From contig NZ_JAUSWV010000002.1 of the NCBI RefSeq assembly GCF_030815485.1, forward strand, positions 3,720,001 to 3,784,000: a stretch of 64,000 bases of DNA, written 5' to 3'. The notes below the pieces were generated by a model. The model saw nothing but the letters and a program-made list of their open reading frames with translations, had not been told where the DNA came from and made no database searches. Position 1 is the first letter of the stretch. Each line of letters begins with the position of its first letter. The translations under genes and the position numbers were made by a program. The DNA is from Streptomyces rishiriensis. GTDB lineage: Bacteria; Actinomycetota; Actinomycetes; Streptomycetales; Streptomycetaceae. Below are positions 40,117 through 49,308 of the stretch, piece after piece.

Positions 40117-40620
40117 ATGACTACTGATGCCGGTGCCTCTCCCCTCGACGTCTCGATCGATGCCCTCAAGGGCGGTTCCGCGGAGCTCTCCCAGTACGCG
40201 GGCAAGGCCGTGCTGGTGGTGAACGTGGCCTCGAAGTGCGGCCTGACCCCGCAGTACACGGGCCTGGAGAAGCTCCAGGAGCGGTACGCCGCCCAGGGCT
40301 TCACCGTGCTCGGCGTGCCCTGCAACCAGTTCCTCGGGCAGGAGCCCGGCACCGCCGAGGAGATCGCCGAGTTCTGCTCGGCCACCTACGGCGTGTCCTT
40401 CCCGCTGACCGAGAAGGTCGAGGTGAACGGTGCGGAGCGGCACCCGCTGTACGAGCGGCTGGTCGGATTCGCGGACGCCGAGGGCCACGACGGCGACATC
40501 CGCTGGAACTTCGAGAAGTTCCTGATCGGGCGGGACGGGTCCGTCGTCGCCCGCTTCTCCCCGCAGACCGAGCCCGAGGCCGCCGAGGTCGTCGCGGCCA
40601 TCGAGGGCCAGCTGGCCTAG
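40117..40620 (+). CDS. Glutathione peroxidase-family thiol peroxidase
   Basis: 167-residue thioredoxin-fold peroxidase that reduces hydrogen and organic peroxides. Actinobacteria lack glutathione, so mycothiol or thioredoxin is the likely donor. The peroxidatic cysteine is in NVASKCGLTPQYTGLE (about Cys40), the glutamine-containing motif is LGVPCNQFLGQEPG, and the tryptophan motif is IRWNFEKFLIGRDG. A cysteine at about residue 88 (EFCSATYG) could be the resolving one. ATG 40117 has CGGAG just upstream. It is monocistronic, between two regulators. Confidence 0.93.
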   Translation: MTTDAGASPLDVSIDALKGGSAELSQYAGKAVLVVNVASKCGLTPQYTGLEKLQERYAAQGFTVLGVPCNQFLGQEPGTAEEIAEFCSATYGVSFPLTEKVEVNGAERHPLYERLVGFADAEGHDGDIRWNFEKFLIGRDGSVVARFSPQTEPEAAEVVAAIEGQLA

Positions 40621-40669
40621 GCGTTTGCTGATCCGTCCCGGGACGGACGGATCGAACGGATCGTCCGGC

Positions 40670-40700
40670 TTGACCTTGTCCCTGGGGCAGGGCGGAGCCT
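40670..40700 (+). promoter_or_regulatory. MerR-type promoter with 19-bp spacer
   Basis: TTGACC (40670-40675) and GAGCCT (40695-40700) are separated by 19 bp containing an imperfect dyad (GTCCC-TGG-GGCAGG). This over-long spacer is the hallmark of promoters untwisted by MerR-family activators. It lies 54 bp before the MerR gene, implying autoregulation. Confidence 0.65.
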
Positions 40701-40754
40701 CCTCGTCGCCGGGCGCGAAGGCCGTCCGGCGACGGAGGACGACGGGGGTGCGTG

Positions 40755-41627
40755 ATGGGCATCGGGGATGACGGCGCGCTGCTCACGATCGGCGCGTTCG
40801 CCGCGCGGGCCCGGCTCTCGGCCAAGGCGCTGCGGCTGTACGACCGGCTCGGGCTGCTCGCCCCGGCGCACATCGACGACGCCAGCGGCTACCGCTACTA
40901 CCGGGCCGACCAGGTGGAACGGGCCCGGCTGGTGGCGATGCTGCGCCAGCTGGACATGCCGCTCGCGCGGATCGCCGAGGTGGTGGAGACCACTGACGGG
41001 TCCGTGTCCGGGGAACTGCTCGCCGCCTACTGGGGCGATGTCGAGGCCCGGTTCGCCGCCCAGCGCACCCTCGCCGCCTACCTCCGTGCACGGCTGTCGG
41101 GGAGGAGCTCCGAGATGTACGAGAAGTTCGAGGTCCGGTTGGTGGACGTGCCCGAGCAGGTGGTGGTCACCGAGACACGGCACACGCTCGCGGACGAGCT
41201 GCCCACGTGGATCCCCGCCTCACTGGGGCGGCTGGAGGAGGCGGCCGGGGGGTGCGGGGGCGTCGTCGCCGCGCCGTACGTCGTCTACTACTCCGCGGTG
41301 TCCATGGAGAGCGACGGGCCGGTCGAGTCCTGTGTGCCGGTCGCGGACGCGGCAGGGGCCCGGGCATGGGCGGCCGCCGCACAGAGCCGGGGCCGGCAGT
41401 TCCAGGCGCGGGTGGAGCCGGCCCGGCGGCTCGCGTACACGAGGATCACCAAGGCGCAGGTGGCACACCCGCAGATCCTCGCCCCGTACGAGGCGGTGGA
41501 GGCGTGGATGAAGCGGGAGGGCTGGGACTACGACGGGCCCTGCCGGGAGATCTATTTCGCCGACTGGGACGCGGCGGGAGCCGAGGACCCGGTGTGTGAC
41601 GTGGCGTTCCCGGTCAAGCGGGGCTGA
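40755..41627 (+). CDS. MerR-family regulator with GyrI-like effector domain
   Basis: 290-residue regulator. The N-terminal MerR winged helix (LTIGAFAARARLSAKALRLY, then GYRYYRADQVERARLVAMLR) and a coiled-coil linker are followed from about 118 by a GyrI-like/SOUL-type ligand domain (YEKFEVRLVDVPEQVVV, TRITKAQVAHPQILAPYEAV). Such BmrR/TipA-like proteins sense amphipathic drugs and activate efflux or their own gene. Start ATG 40755 is used; GTG 40752 directly before it is equally possible. A 19-bp-spacer promoter lies upstream and a hairpin downstream. Confidence 0.9.
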   Translation: MGIGDDGALLTIGAFAARARLSAKALRLYDRLGLLAPAHIDDASGYRYYRADQVERARLVAMLRQLDMPLARIAEVVETTDGSVSGELLAAYWGDVEARFAAQRTLAAYLRARLSGRSSEMYEKFEVRLVDVPEQVVVTETRHTLADELPTWIPASLGRLEEAAGGCGGVVAAPYVVYYSAVSMESDGPVESCVPVADAAGARAWAAAAQSRGRQFQARVEPARRLAYTRITKAQVAHPQILAPYEAVEAWMKREGWDYDGPCREIYFADWDAAGAEDPVCDVAFPVKRG

Positions 41628-41632
41628 CGGGC

Positions 41633-41650
41633 TGCCCCGTCGGCGGGGCA
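41633..41650 (+). terminator. Terminator after the MerR gene
   Basis: TGCCCCG-TCGG-CGGGGCA forms a 7-bp stem with a tetraloop, six bases after the stop codon. The 260 bp that follow hold GGTGAAGC-type repeats and no gene. Confidence 0.6.
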
Positions 41651-41912
41651 GGGGACCCGGCGCGGCCGACGCGTCCGGCCGGCGGGCCCGCGCCCGGCAG
41701 GTGCGGGGCTGGGCCGGGCAAGTGCCGGGCCCGCGCCCGGCATGTGCCCGGGCATGTGCCGAGCCCCCTCGGCAAGGACGGCGATCTGGTCGAGGGGGCT
41801 CTTGGGTCGTGCTGGTGAAGCCGGCCCTACAGGTGAGGCCGATCGTTCTGGTGAAGCTGGTCCTGCTGGTGAAGCCGGTCGTGCTGTGGGGCTGTCTCAG
41901 GGGATCGTCCCC

Positions 41913-42104
41913 TTATGCCTTGACCGATGCCACGAAGGTGTTCCACGCGTCTGCGGGGAAAGCCAGGGTCGGACCCTCGGTGACCTTGGAGTCACGGACG
42001 GCCATGGCCGCACGGAGAGGGGACTTGATCTCGACGCATGCGCCGTTGCCCTGGGAGTAGGAGGACTTGACCCACTCGTTCGCGGCGCCCTGCTGGATTG
42101 CCAT
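41913..42104 (-). CDS. DUF397 protein
   Basis: 63-residue DUF397 protein with the family hallmark WVKSSYSQGNGACVEI and the RDSK strand, ending in a FPADAWNTFVASVK helix. In Streptomyces these small proteins pair with XRE/DUF5753 regulators (as in the WhiJ and BldB-related systems) and modulate them. ATG 42104 has CGGAG six bases upstream; upstream in-frame codons are not protein-like. It follows the XRE gene by 211 bp in the same direction. Confidence 0.9.
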   Translation of the reverse strand: MAIQQGAANEWVKSSYSQGNGACVEIKSPLRAAMAVRDSKVTEGPTLAFPADAWNTFVASVKA

Positions 42105-42315
42105 GTTCGCTCCGGTAGTCAGTTGCTGAGTTGCTGTCACCACGCCGTGCGCAGATCTCCGTCTGCACGGCATGGTTTGCGCCACCGTTGTTGCTTGATG
42201 GCGTGATCGACGCTACTCGCCAACATCGTGATACGGAGCGACTATTCACCCGTCCGGATGGCATATTCCATAGGGACTTCCCTGCAGCCGGGACGAAGGT
42301 GTACCTTGCGGCGCT

Positions 42316-43185
42316 TCATGAAGTGACCTCCCTGGCATAGTCCTTCGCCACCTTCGCGATGAACTCCCGTGTCTGGTCCGCGTTCAGGGCCTGCGCCCGC
42401 AGGTGTTCGTACATCACGCTGTATTTCTGCACGTCCTGCGGCTTCTCCAGGTACAGGTCGCTGGTGACTCCCTCGATGTAGACGACGCTGGAGTCGGCGG
42501 CGTCCGGGAACTCGAGGATCGCGTACTGGCCGCTCACCCCCGGATGCGCGCCCATGGTGAACGGGATCAGCTGCACGGTCACGTGCGGCAGCTGGGACAT
42601 CTCCAGCAGGTAGTCCAGTTGCTCGATCATCACCTGCCGGTTGCCGACCTCGCGACGCAGCGCCGCCTCGTCCAGGACCGCCCACAGACGCAACGGGTTG
42701 TCGGCTGTGGAAATACGTTCCTGTCGGCGCAGGCGCACCTGGATCCGCTTCTCGATGTCCGCCGGCGGGGCCTCCGGCAGCGCGCCCGAGATCAGCGCCT
42801 CGGCGTACTGACGGGTCTGGAGCAGCCCGGGCACGACCTGCGGGTCGTACACGCGCAGACTCGCCGCGTCCGTCTCGAGGCCGATGTAGACGCTGTACGG
42901 GACATCGCCGAAGGCATGCCACCAGCCCTGCTGCCGGGAGTCCTTGGCCATCTCCATCAGCGAGTCGACCATCCGCTGGTCCTCGACCTCGTACACCCCG
43001 CACAGGTCACGGACGTCACGCTGACTGATGCTGCGCCGGCCGTTCTCCAGCCGGCTGATCTTCGACTGGGACACCAGCAGGCGCTCGGCGACCTCTTCGG
43101 CCGTCATGCCCTTGAGCTCACGGAGCCGGCGCAGCTCCTGGCCCAGCCGGCGTCGCCTGACGGTGGGATTGACATTGGACGCCAC
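42316..43185 (-). CDS. XRE-family regulator with DUF5753 domain
   Basis: 289-residue regulator. The N-terminal HTH_3 (LRRLRELKGMTAEEVAERLL, VSQSKISRLENGRRSISQRD) is followed by the DUF5753 effector domain (YDPQVVPGLLQTRQYAEALI, VQLIPFTMGAHPGVSGQYAI). It belongs to the WhiJ-like developmental regulators of Streptomyces and is paired with the downstream DUF397 gene. Start GTG 43185 is chosen because GGAGGT lies nine bases upstream; an ATG further up would add a leader of unprotein-like sequence. A perfect 16-bp palindrome lies about 80 bp upstream. Confidence 0.92.
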   Translation of the reverse strand: MASNVNPTVRRRRLGQELRRLRELKGMTAEEVAERLLVSQSKISRLENGRRSISQRDVRDLCGVYEVEDQRMVDSLMEMAKDSRQQGWWHAFGDVPYSVYIGLETDAASLRVYDPQVVPGLLQTRQYAEALISGALPEAPPADIEKRIQVRLRRQERISTADNPLRLWAVLDEAALRREVGNRQVMIEQLDYLLEMSQLPHVTVQLIPFTMGAHPGVSGQYAILEFPDAADSSVVYIEGVTSDLYLEKPQDVQKYSVMYEHLRAQALNADQTREFIAKVAKDYAREVTS

Positions 43186-43262
43186 GGGACGTGCACCTCC
43201 GGCTGCGTGTCTGTAACTGACACTTTGCGTATCTGCTGTTGAGCAGACTGCCACCAAGGCGC

Positions 43263-43278
43263 TTTCCAGCGCTGGAAA
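43263..43278. promoter_or_regulatory. Perfect palindrome TTTCCAGCGCTGGAAA
   Basis: 16-bp perfect inverted repeat located 78 bp upstream of the XRE-family start. XRE/DUF5753 regulators bind their own promoters, so autoregulation is the simplest reading. Confidence 0.6.
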
Positions 43279-43481
43279 ACGGTGGATATGCGGCGGGTAC
43301 ACGCCAGTTCGGGTCGGTCACCGACATGCGTCCGCGCGGAGTGGCGGATCGATGCGCCCCACCACCCCGCGCGGCCGCTGCGGCTCCCGGACGGGTCCTG
43401 GGTCCAACGGGTTCAACCGGTCCTGCGGTCTTACGTCATGCGTTCACCGGACCTGCCGGCGCGGTGTCGTGGAACTGCGGC

Positions 43482-44237
43482 TCAGTGAGCCACGACACGC
43501 GCCATGGGACCGCGGTGCGGCTGCGCCGGAACGCCACGGGCGGGCTCCGGAGCGGGCCTGGCACCGGGTCCGGCCTGCCGGCCGGGTGGTGCCTGGTTGC
43601 GGCGCGGCTGTGCCACCGCGCCGTTCTGGACGTCCATCACGGCGTGCGCCACGAGGCCGCCCATCGGGTCGTGCCTGATCAGATCCCGCAGCCGGGAGCG
43701 GGACGAACGTCCCTCGTTGCCCGGGTACAGGTGCTTGCCGAGGCCGACCGCGTGCGCCAGTGCGGCGAGCGCCGCGGTCCGCGGGTCCGGCGGTACGCCG
43801 GTGCGGATCGCGGAGTCCAGCCGGGCTTTGATCTCCCGGCTGATGTCGGTGTCCGTCGCCTGGTAGCGAGTCGTCGGCAGCACTCCGCACATCTGGCCCG
43901 CCACGGCATGAACCATGCCGCACCGCTCCAGATGCGAGAGGTAGGTCTGGCGTAGCCCGAGACGCGGCCCGCCGATCCAGTGGACGGCCCGTACAGGAGC
44001 GCCACGCCTTCGCAGCAACTCCAACGCGCAGTCCAGCGTTGGGTCTCCAGTCGGCCGTGGGGACACCACGGCGATACGATCCCCGTCAGGGGCTATCCGT
44101 CCGGCCAGCGCCAGCTCCACTAGCTGTGCTCCGGCCAGACCGAGGTCGAGCGACTGCGGCTGTGCGGTGGTACCCGTGGTCGGGTCCAGCGCCAGCAACA
44201 AAAGCTCTTCCGGAATTGTTCTGCGGCTCCTGCCCAT
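43482..44237 (-). CDS. GPP34 (GOLPH3-like) family protein
   Basis: 251-residue helical protein of the GPP34 family, the bacterial relatives of Golgi phosphoprotein 3/Vps74, which bind phosphoinositides in eukaryotes. It shows the N-terminal signature IPEELLLLALDPTTG, the LAGAQLVELALAGRI strand-helix and the central RTAALAALAHAVGL helix. The C-terminal ~45 residues are a Pro/Arg-rich tail. In Streptomyces the family is expanded and of unclear function. ATG 44237 has GGAGG five bases upstream. It is divergent from the carboxypeptidase gene. Confidence 0.88.
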   Translation of the reverse strand: MGRSRRTIPEELLLLALDPTTGTTAQPQSLDLGLAGAQLVELALAGRIAPDGDRIAVVSPRPTGDPTLDCALELLRRRGAPVRAVHWIGGPRLGLRQTYLSHLERCGMVHAVAGQMCGVLPTTRYQATDTDISREIKARLDSAIRTGVPPDPRTAALAALAHAVGLGKHLYPGNEGRSSRSRLRDLIRHDPMGGLVAHAVMDVQNGAVAQPRRNQAPPGRQAGPGARPAPEPARGVPAQPHRGPMARVVAH

Positions 44238-44476
44238 CCATGCCTCCCCGCGTGGATGAGTGACAGGGTGACCCCTCTCACATTGGTCTGTCGAGGGTGC
44301 GTGACCTGTTTGTAGTGGAACCAGTAGGTATGTCGTTCTCGTCTACCGCAGGAGCCAAGCCCTCTACACAGGACACTGGTACATGGTTCGGACACGCCGT
44401 GAGGCGTGTCCCGGGCGGGCGGTTCACGGTTCGGCACGAGCGCGCGGTGGGCGTGCGGCACATGGAGGAGGCACCG

Positions 44477-47008
44477 GTGGCGGGCGAGTCCCCCGACAGG
44501 TCGAAGCAGCGCGAGTCGTCGGCGGAACCGACGTCGGGGAGCGCGAGCACGGTTCCCGAGGCACGTGAGCCTCGCGATTCCCGCGACGTCCCCGATCCGC
44601 GGGTGGCCGTGGCGCGGGAGGCCGAGCCGTCGGCGTCACGGGGCGGCGTGGACACGGCGACGCGAGTGTTCTCGGTACGGGACCTGAAGACCGCGGAGTC
44701 CGAACGGCCCGGGGACGGCGGGAAGCCCGGAGCCGTCGAGGAGGGTGAGGAACCCTCAGCGGCCGAGGACGGCGACGAGGCCACGGCCGGTGAGCCCGGC
44801 GAGGACGCCGCGCAGGCCGAGGACGCCGAGAGGACCGAGCCCGACGCCGACGCCGACGAGCCCGACGCCGACGAGGCGGCAGGGGCCGGAAGCGGCGGCA
44901 CCGTCACGAAGCCCGGCTCCGCCGAGGTCGAGGACGCCGGGAGCGGCTCCGAGGGCTCCCAGGACGGCCTTGATGGCCCCGAGGCGGCCGAGAGCGCCCC
45001 CGGCGCCACGAAGGACGCTTCCGAGGGCGGTGACGAGCGTCTGCGGGAGGCTGTGGCCCAGTGGGTGGCCTCGGCCGACGGCAAGAGCTCCACCGAGGAG
45101 CCCGGGAGCACCCCGGACAGCGACACCCCGGACAGCGACACCCCGAGCAGCGACACCCCGGACGAGGACACCGCGGCCGAGGACGTCGACGCCGAGGCGG
45201 AGGAACGTTCCGGGAGCGACGCCGGGGAAGCCGACGAGCCCGCCGACGCGAAGCCGGCGGCCGAGCCCGAGCCCGCCTCCAGGTCCGCGTCCAAGCCCGC
45301 ACCGAAGTGGGCCTCGGACTCCGAGGAGGACGCCGCTGCGGACGGTGGGGCCCGGCCGGCCGATGACGCCGAAGCCGCAACCGGCGCCGACGCAGACGCC
45401 GAAGCCGACGGGCCCGCCGATTCCCCGGTCGACCAGCCCACCGCCATCTTCAAGGCCCCCCGGCCCAAGCCCGCCGTCGACCAGCCGACCACCATGCTGA
45501 AGCTGGGCGGCGCCACCAAGCCCAAGCCCGACGCGGAGGAGGCCGACGCCGACGCACAGGCCGACGCGAAGGCCGACGCGAAGGCCGAGCCCGAGGCTCC
45601 CGCCGAGCGGACCAGCAAGTTCGTCGCGCTGAAGCCGCTCGACGAGCCCCGCCCGCTGAAGCCGGCCGATGTCACCGCCCTTGTCCCGCAGGTCGGTCCC
45701 GAGCGCACCACCCAGCAGCCGCTGCCGCCGAAGCCGCCGCTGGACCTGCTGGCGGAGCTGACGAACACCCCGCCGCCTCCGCCGACCCCGATGCGCACGC
45801 TCGGGCGGCGGCTCAAGATCTGGACGCCCCTGGTCATCCTGCTGCTGGTCGTCTTTGCGATCGCGCAGGCTGTACGACCGCTCCCGGCGGCCGCTCTCAC
45901 GCTCACCGCGAAGGACTCGTACACCTTCGAGGGCGGCAAGACGCAGCTGCCCTGGCCGGGTGAGGGGCAGGGCTGGATGGACGCCGACGGCGTCGGCACG
46001 ATGGGCAGCTTCGGCAAGCAGACGCCCGTGGCCATCGGCTCGGTCGCCAAGACCATGACGGCGTACATCATCCTCAAGGACCACCCGATGAAGGCCGGGG
46101 AGGAAGGCCCGGAGATCGAGGTCGACGCGACGGCGGAGAAGGAGGGCGGCTACGACGTCTCCGGCGACGAGTCGACGCTCAACACCGTCAAGGCCGGCGA
46201 CCGGCTCACCGAGAAGCAGGCCCTGTCGGCCGTCCTGATCCCCTCCGCCAACAACATCGCGCGGCTCCTCGCGCGCTGGGACGCGGGTTCGGAGGCGGCG
46301 TTCGTGAAGAAGATGAACGCCACCGCCGAGGAACTGGGGATGACGAACACGACGTACACCGATCCCTCGGGCCTGAAGGAGACGACCGTCTCCACCGCCG
46401 AGGACCAGGTGAAGCTCGGCCGCGCGTTCGTGAAGGTCCCGGCCCTGGTGGCGATCTCCGGTGCGGCCAGCTGGACCGACCCCTCCGGCAAGTACTGGAA
46501 CAACTACAACACCCTGCCGTACTACATCGGCGCGATCGGCATCAAGACCGGCAGCACCACCGCGGCCGGCGGCAACCTGCTCTTCGCCTCCCGCAAGGAG
46601 GTGAACGGGCAGACCGTCACCCTCGTCGGCGCGGTCCTCGGGCAGCACAAGCCGAAGATCCTCGAAACGGTCAACGCGGTCAGCAAGACGGCGCTGCTCG
46701 CCGCCCAGGACGCGCTCGCCTCGGCGAAGATCCTGAAGAAGGGGGACGTCGTCGGGTACGTGGACGACCAGCTCGGCGGTCGCACGCCCGTCGTCATCAC
46801 CAAGGACGTCTCCGCGGTCGGCTGGCCGGGCATGACGGTGGAGCTGTCCTTCACCGCCGACGACGTGCCGCACACGGCGAAGGCCGGCACCCAGGTGGGC
46901 ACGCTCACCGTCGGGGACGGCACCAGCAGCGCCGTGAAGGTGCCGGTCGCGCTCCAGACGGACCTGGCCGAGCCGGGCTTCTCGGACAAGCTGACGCGCA
47001 TCGGCTGA
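44477..47008 (+). CDS. D-Ala-D-Ala carboxypeptidase with long acidic N-terminal tail
   Basis: 843-residue S11-family penicillin-binding protein that trims the terminal D-Ala of peptidoglycan stem peptides outside the membrane. A single membrane helix at about 446-466 (LKIWTPLVILLLVVFAIAQA) separates a ~445-residue cytoplasmic tail from the enzyme. Catalytic motifs are GSVAKTMTAY (SxxK), SANN (SxN) and IKTGSTT (KTG). The tail is acidic, Ala/Asp/Glu/Pro-rich and apparently disordered. It carries repeated DQPT motifs (DQPTAIFK, DQPTTMLK) and TATRVFSVRD, which look like Ser/Thr-kinase sites with FHA-binding potential. GTG 44477 is chosen for the GGAGGAGG five bases upstream. It is followed by a membrane-protein gene. 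Confidence 0.9.
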   Translation: MAGESPDRSKQRESSAEPTSGSASTVPEAREPRDSRDVPDPRVAVAREAEPSASRGGVDTATRVFSVRDLKTAESERPGDGGKPGAVEEGEEPSAAEDGDEATAGEPGEDAAQAEDAERTEPDADADEPDADEAAGAGSGGTVTKPGSAEVEDAGSGSEGSQDGLDGPEAAESAPGATKDASEGGDERLREAVAQWVASADGKSSTEEPGSTPDSDTPDSDTPSSDTPDEDTAAEDVDAEAEERSGSDAGEADEPADAKPAAEPEPASRSASKPAPKWASDSEEDAAADGGARPADDAEAATGADADAEADGPADSPVDQPTAIFKAPRPKPAVDQPTTMLKLGGATKPKPDAEEADADAQADAKADAKAEPEAPAERTSKFVALKPLDEPRPLKPADVTALVPQVGPERTTQQPLPPKPPLDLLAELTNTPPPPPTPMRTLGRRLKIWTPLVILLLVVFAIAQAVRPLPAAALTLTAKDSYTFEGGKTQLPWPGEGQGWMDADGVGTMGSFGKQTPVAIGSVAKTMTAYIILKDHPMKAGEEGPEIEVDATAEKEGGYDVSGDESTLNTVKAGDRLTEKQALSAVLIPSANNIARLLARWDAGSEAAFVKKMNATAEELGMTNTTYTDPSGLKETTVSTAEDQVKLGRAFVKVPALVAISGAASWTDPSGKYWNNYNTLPYYIGAIGIKTGSTTAAGGNLLFASRKEVNGQTVTLVGAVLGQHKPKILETVNAVSKTALLAAQDALASAKILKKGDVVGYVDDQLGGRTPVVITKDVSAVGWPGMTVELSFTADDVPHTAKAGTQVGTLTVGDGTSSAVKVPVALQTDLAEPGFSDKLTRIG

Positions 47009-47178
47009 CCCGCGGCCCCGCTCGTACGCCTGCGCCACCCCGTCGGGCAGCCGCCCGGCGGGGTGCGTGCTAGCGTCACGAAACGGGACAGGTCGCCGGT
47101 CGCAAGGACGCAGCCGTGAAGCGGACGCGAACGGCATGCGGCCGAGAGCAGAAGACGGGACACGGGGAGTGCCTTCAG

Positions 47179-49170
47179 GTGGCCACTGCGGAGCCGACAC
47201 GCGCCGACGACACCGGTCCGGGCCCGGACGCCGGCCCGCGACCGAGGGTGCCCGTCCCACAGTCGGGCGACCACGACCGTGCCGACCGCGGCGACCGTGA
47301 CGCGGTGGCAGAGCTGGAGCGGGACCACGTCCCGGACCCCGTGCCGACGGACGGCCGCGTGGACAGCCGTACGGACACCCCTGCGGACGCCCGTGTGGCC
47401 GACCGTCCGGACGAGGCGGCCCCCGCGCGGGAGCCGTCCCGGGTGAGATCCGCGCTCGACCGGGTGGGCGGGTGGCTGCGACGCCACCCGGTGCTGTCCA
47501 TGACGGCGCTGTCCGGCGCTCTGCACCTCGTCTGGTTCTTCACGTTCGCGAACAGTGGTGGCGACCTCGCGGCGCAGGACGCCTGGGCCGAGTTCGTCGG
47601 CCGGCACCCCGACTCCGCGTACAACCTCGCCTGGTACGGCGGCATGCACCCGGTGTCGTACAGCATGGTGTCGCCGTATCTGATGTCCCTGCTCGGCGTC
47701 CGGACGACGATGATGATCGCGGGCACGCTCTCGGCGGGGCTGCTCACCCTGATCCTGCTGCGCTGCCGGCCGGTGAGGAACCCGTGGTGGCCGGCGCTGG
47801 CCGGGGTCTTCGCCCTGCTGTGCAACGCGGCGTCGGGGCGCGTCACGTTCGGACTCGGCAACATGTTCGCGCTGGGCGCGGTCGCCGTGGTGTTCTGCTG
47901 GCCGCACCGCTGGCGCTACAAACGGTGGGCGAAGGCGCTGTGCGCCGCCCCGCTCGCCGCGCTCGCCACGATGGGCTCGCCGGTGGCGGGGCTCTTCGTG
48001 GGGCTCGTCGCCGCCGCGCTGTTCCTCCAGAAGCGACGACCGGGCGCGTGGGCGCTGGGGCTCGCGCCGACGGCCGTGGTCGCCCTGTCCGCCTGGCTGT
48101 TCCCGTTCTCCGGCACCCAGCCGATGTCGTTCGGCTCGGCGTCGCTGCCGCTGCTGTCCGCCGTCGCCGTCTTCGTCTCCGTTCCGCGCGACTGGAAGAC
48201 CGTACGGATCACGTCGGCGGTGTACGGGCTCGGCGTGCTGCTGGTGTGGCTGATCAGCTCCCAGATCGGGTCCAACATCACGCGTCTCGCGATGCTGTTC
48301 ACGGGCGTGGTGCTGATGGCGGCGCTGCCGTTCGCCGTGCCGCGCAGCCGCAAGTGGTACGTGATCGTCCTGGCGTTCGCCGGATTCGTGGGCTGGATCG
48401 GCTTCAAGTCGGTCGACGACGTCCTGCGGACGACCCCGGCGGCCTCCTGGGCGCGTGAGCTGGCGCCGCTCGTCAACGAACTCCAGGAGATCGGCGCGGA
48501 GAAGGGGCGGGTGGAGGTCGTGCCGGCCCGCTCGCACCGCGAGGCGTCCGCCCTCGCGCCGTACGTCAACCTCGCCCGGGGCTGGAACCGCCAGGCCGAC
48601 ATGGAGCGCAACCCCCTCTTCTATGACGACACCCTCAACTCGGCGAACTACCACGAATGGCTTCAGCGGTGGGCCGTGCACTTCGTCGTCGTCCCGAAGG
48701 AGGCGCTGGACGGGGACGGCGGCGAGCGGGAGCGGCAGCTGGTGCAGCGGGGGCTGCCGTATCTGGTGCAGATCTGGGGCGACGCCAACTGGCAGCTGTT
48801 CAAGGTCACCGACCCGGCCTCGCTCGCCGAGCCGAACGCGGTGGTGCAGCGGGCCAAGCAGGACGAGATGACGATCGACGTGAAGAAGGCGGGGCGGATC
48901 CTGATCCGGATTCCGTACTCGCCGTGGCTGAGCGTCGTGGACGCGCAGGGCAAGAGCCTGAAGCCGCCGCAGGAGACGGACGCGTCGAAGGACCGGGCCG
49001 AGGGCGAGCCGAGGACGTACGACAACGTCGACGGGTGTCTGTTCGAGACGGAGGAGGACGCGGAGGGGGACAAGTGGACGATGCTGGTCGCCCCGCGGGC
49101 GGGGGTGTACCGGCTGGCCGCGCCCTACCAGCTGCCGCGGGGCACGCCGTGTCCGGACGAGTTGAAGTGA
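47179..49170 (+). CDS. Large polytopic membrane protein (GT-C-like), function unknown
   Basis: 663-residue protein with a ~90-residue charged N-terminal leader. Nine to ten hydrophobic segments follow between about 105 and 420 (from PVLSMTALSGALHLVWFFTF to WYVIVLAFAGFVGWIGF). A ~240-residue soluble C-terminal domain ends it (RVEVVPARSHREASALAPYV, WAVHFVVVPKEALDGDGGER, GCLFETEEDAEG). AQDAWAEFVGRHP after the first helix resembles the acidic loop of GT-C glycosyltransferases, and the C-terminal extracellular domain also fits. Start GTG 47179 has GGGGAG eight bases upstream. It lies 170 bp after the carboxypeptidase gene and may share an envelope-assembly role. Confidence 0.8.
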   Translation: MATAEPTRADDTGPGPDAGPRPRVPVPQSGDHDRADRGDRDAVAELERDHVPDPVPTDGRVDSRTDTPADARVADRPDEAAPAREPSRVRSALDRVGGWLRRHPVLSMTALSGALHLVWFFTFANSGGDLAAQDAWAEFVGRHPDSAYNLAWYGGMHPVSYSMVSPYLMSLLGVRTTMMIAGTLSAGLLTLILLRCRPVRNPWWPALAGVFALLCNAASGRVTFGLGNMFALGAVAVVFCWPHRWRYKRWAKALCAAPLAALATMGSPVAGLFVGLVAAALFLQKRRPGAWALGLAPTAVVALSAWLFPFSGTQPMSFGSASLPLLSAVAVFVSVPRDWKTVRITSAVYGLGVLLVWLISSQIGSNITRLAMLFTGVVLMAALPFAVPRSRKWYVIVLAFAGFVGWIGFKSVDDVLRTTPAASWARELAPLVNELQEIGAEKGRVEVVPARSHREASALAPYVNLARGWNRQADMERNPLFYDDTLNSANYHEWLQRWAVHFVVVPKEALDGDGGERERQLVQRGLPYLVQIWGDANWQLFKVTDPASLAEPNAVVQRAKQDEMTIDVKKAGRILIRIPYSPWLSVVDAQGKSLKPPQETDASKDRAEGEPRTYDNVDGCLFETEEDAEGDKWTMLVAPRAGVYRLAAPYQLPRGTPCPDELK

Positions 49171-49308
49171 TGAGCGGGCGGTGACCGGCGTCCGCCGACG
49201 CGGGCGTCGCCGGGGGCCGGGGGCCGGCTCCCCCGGGGCCCCGCTTCGGCTCTGGACGGGCCTCTTCCATGATCGCCGGCCGGGCGGAGACGCCCGGTCC
49301 TGGGCTGG

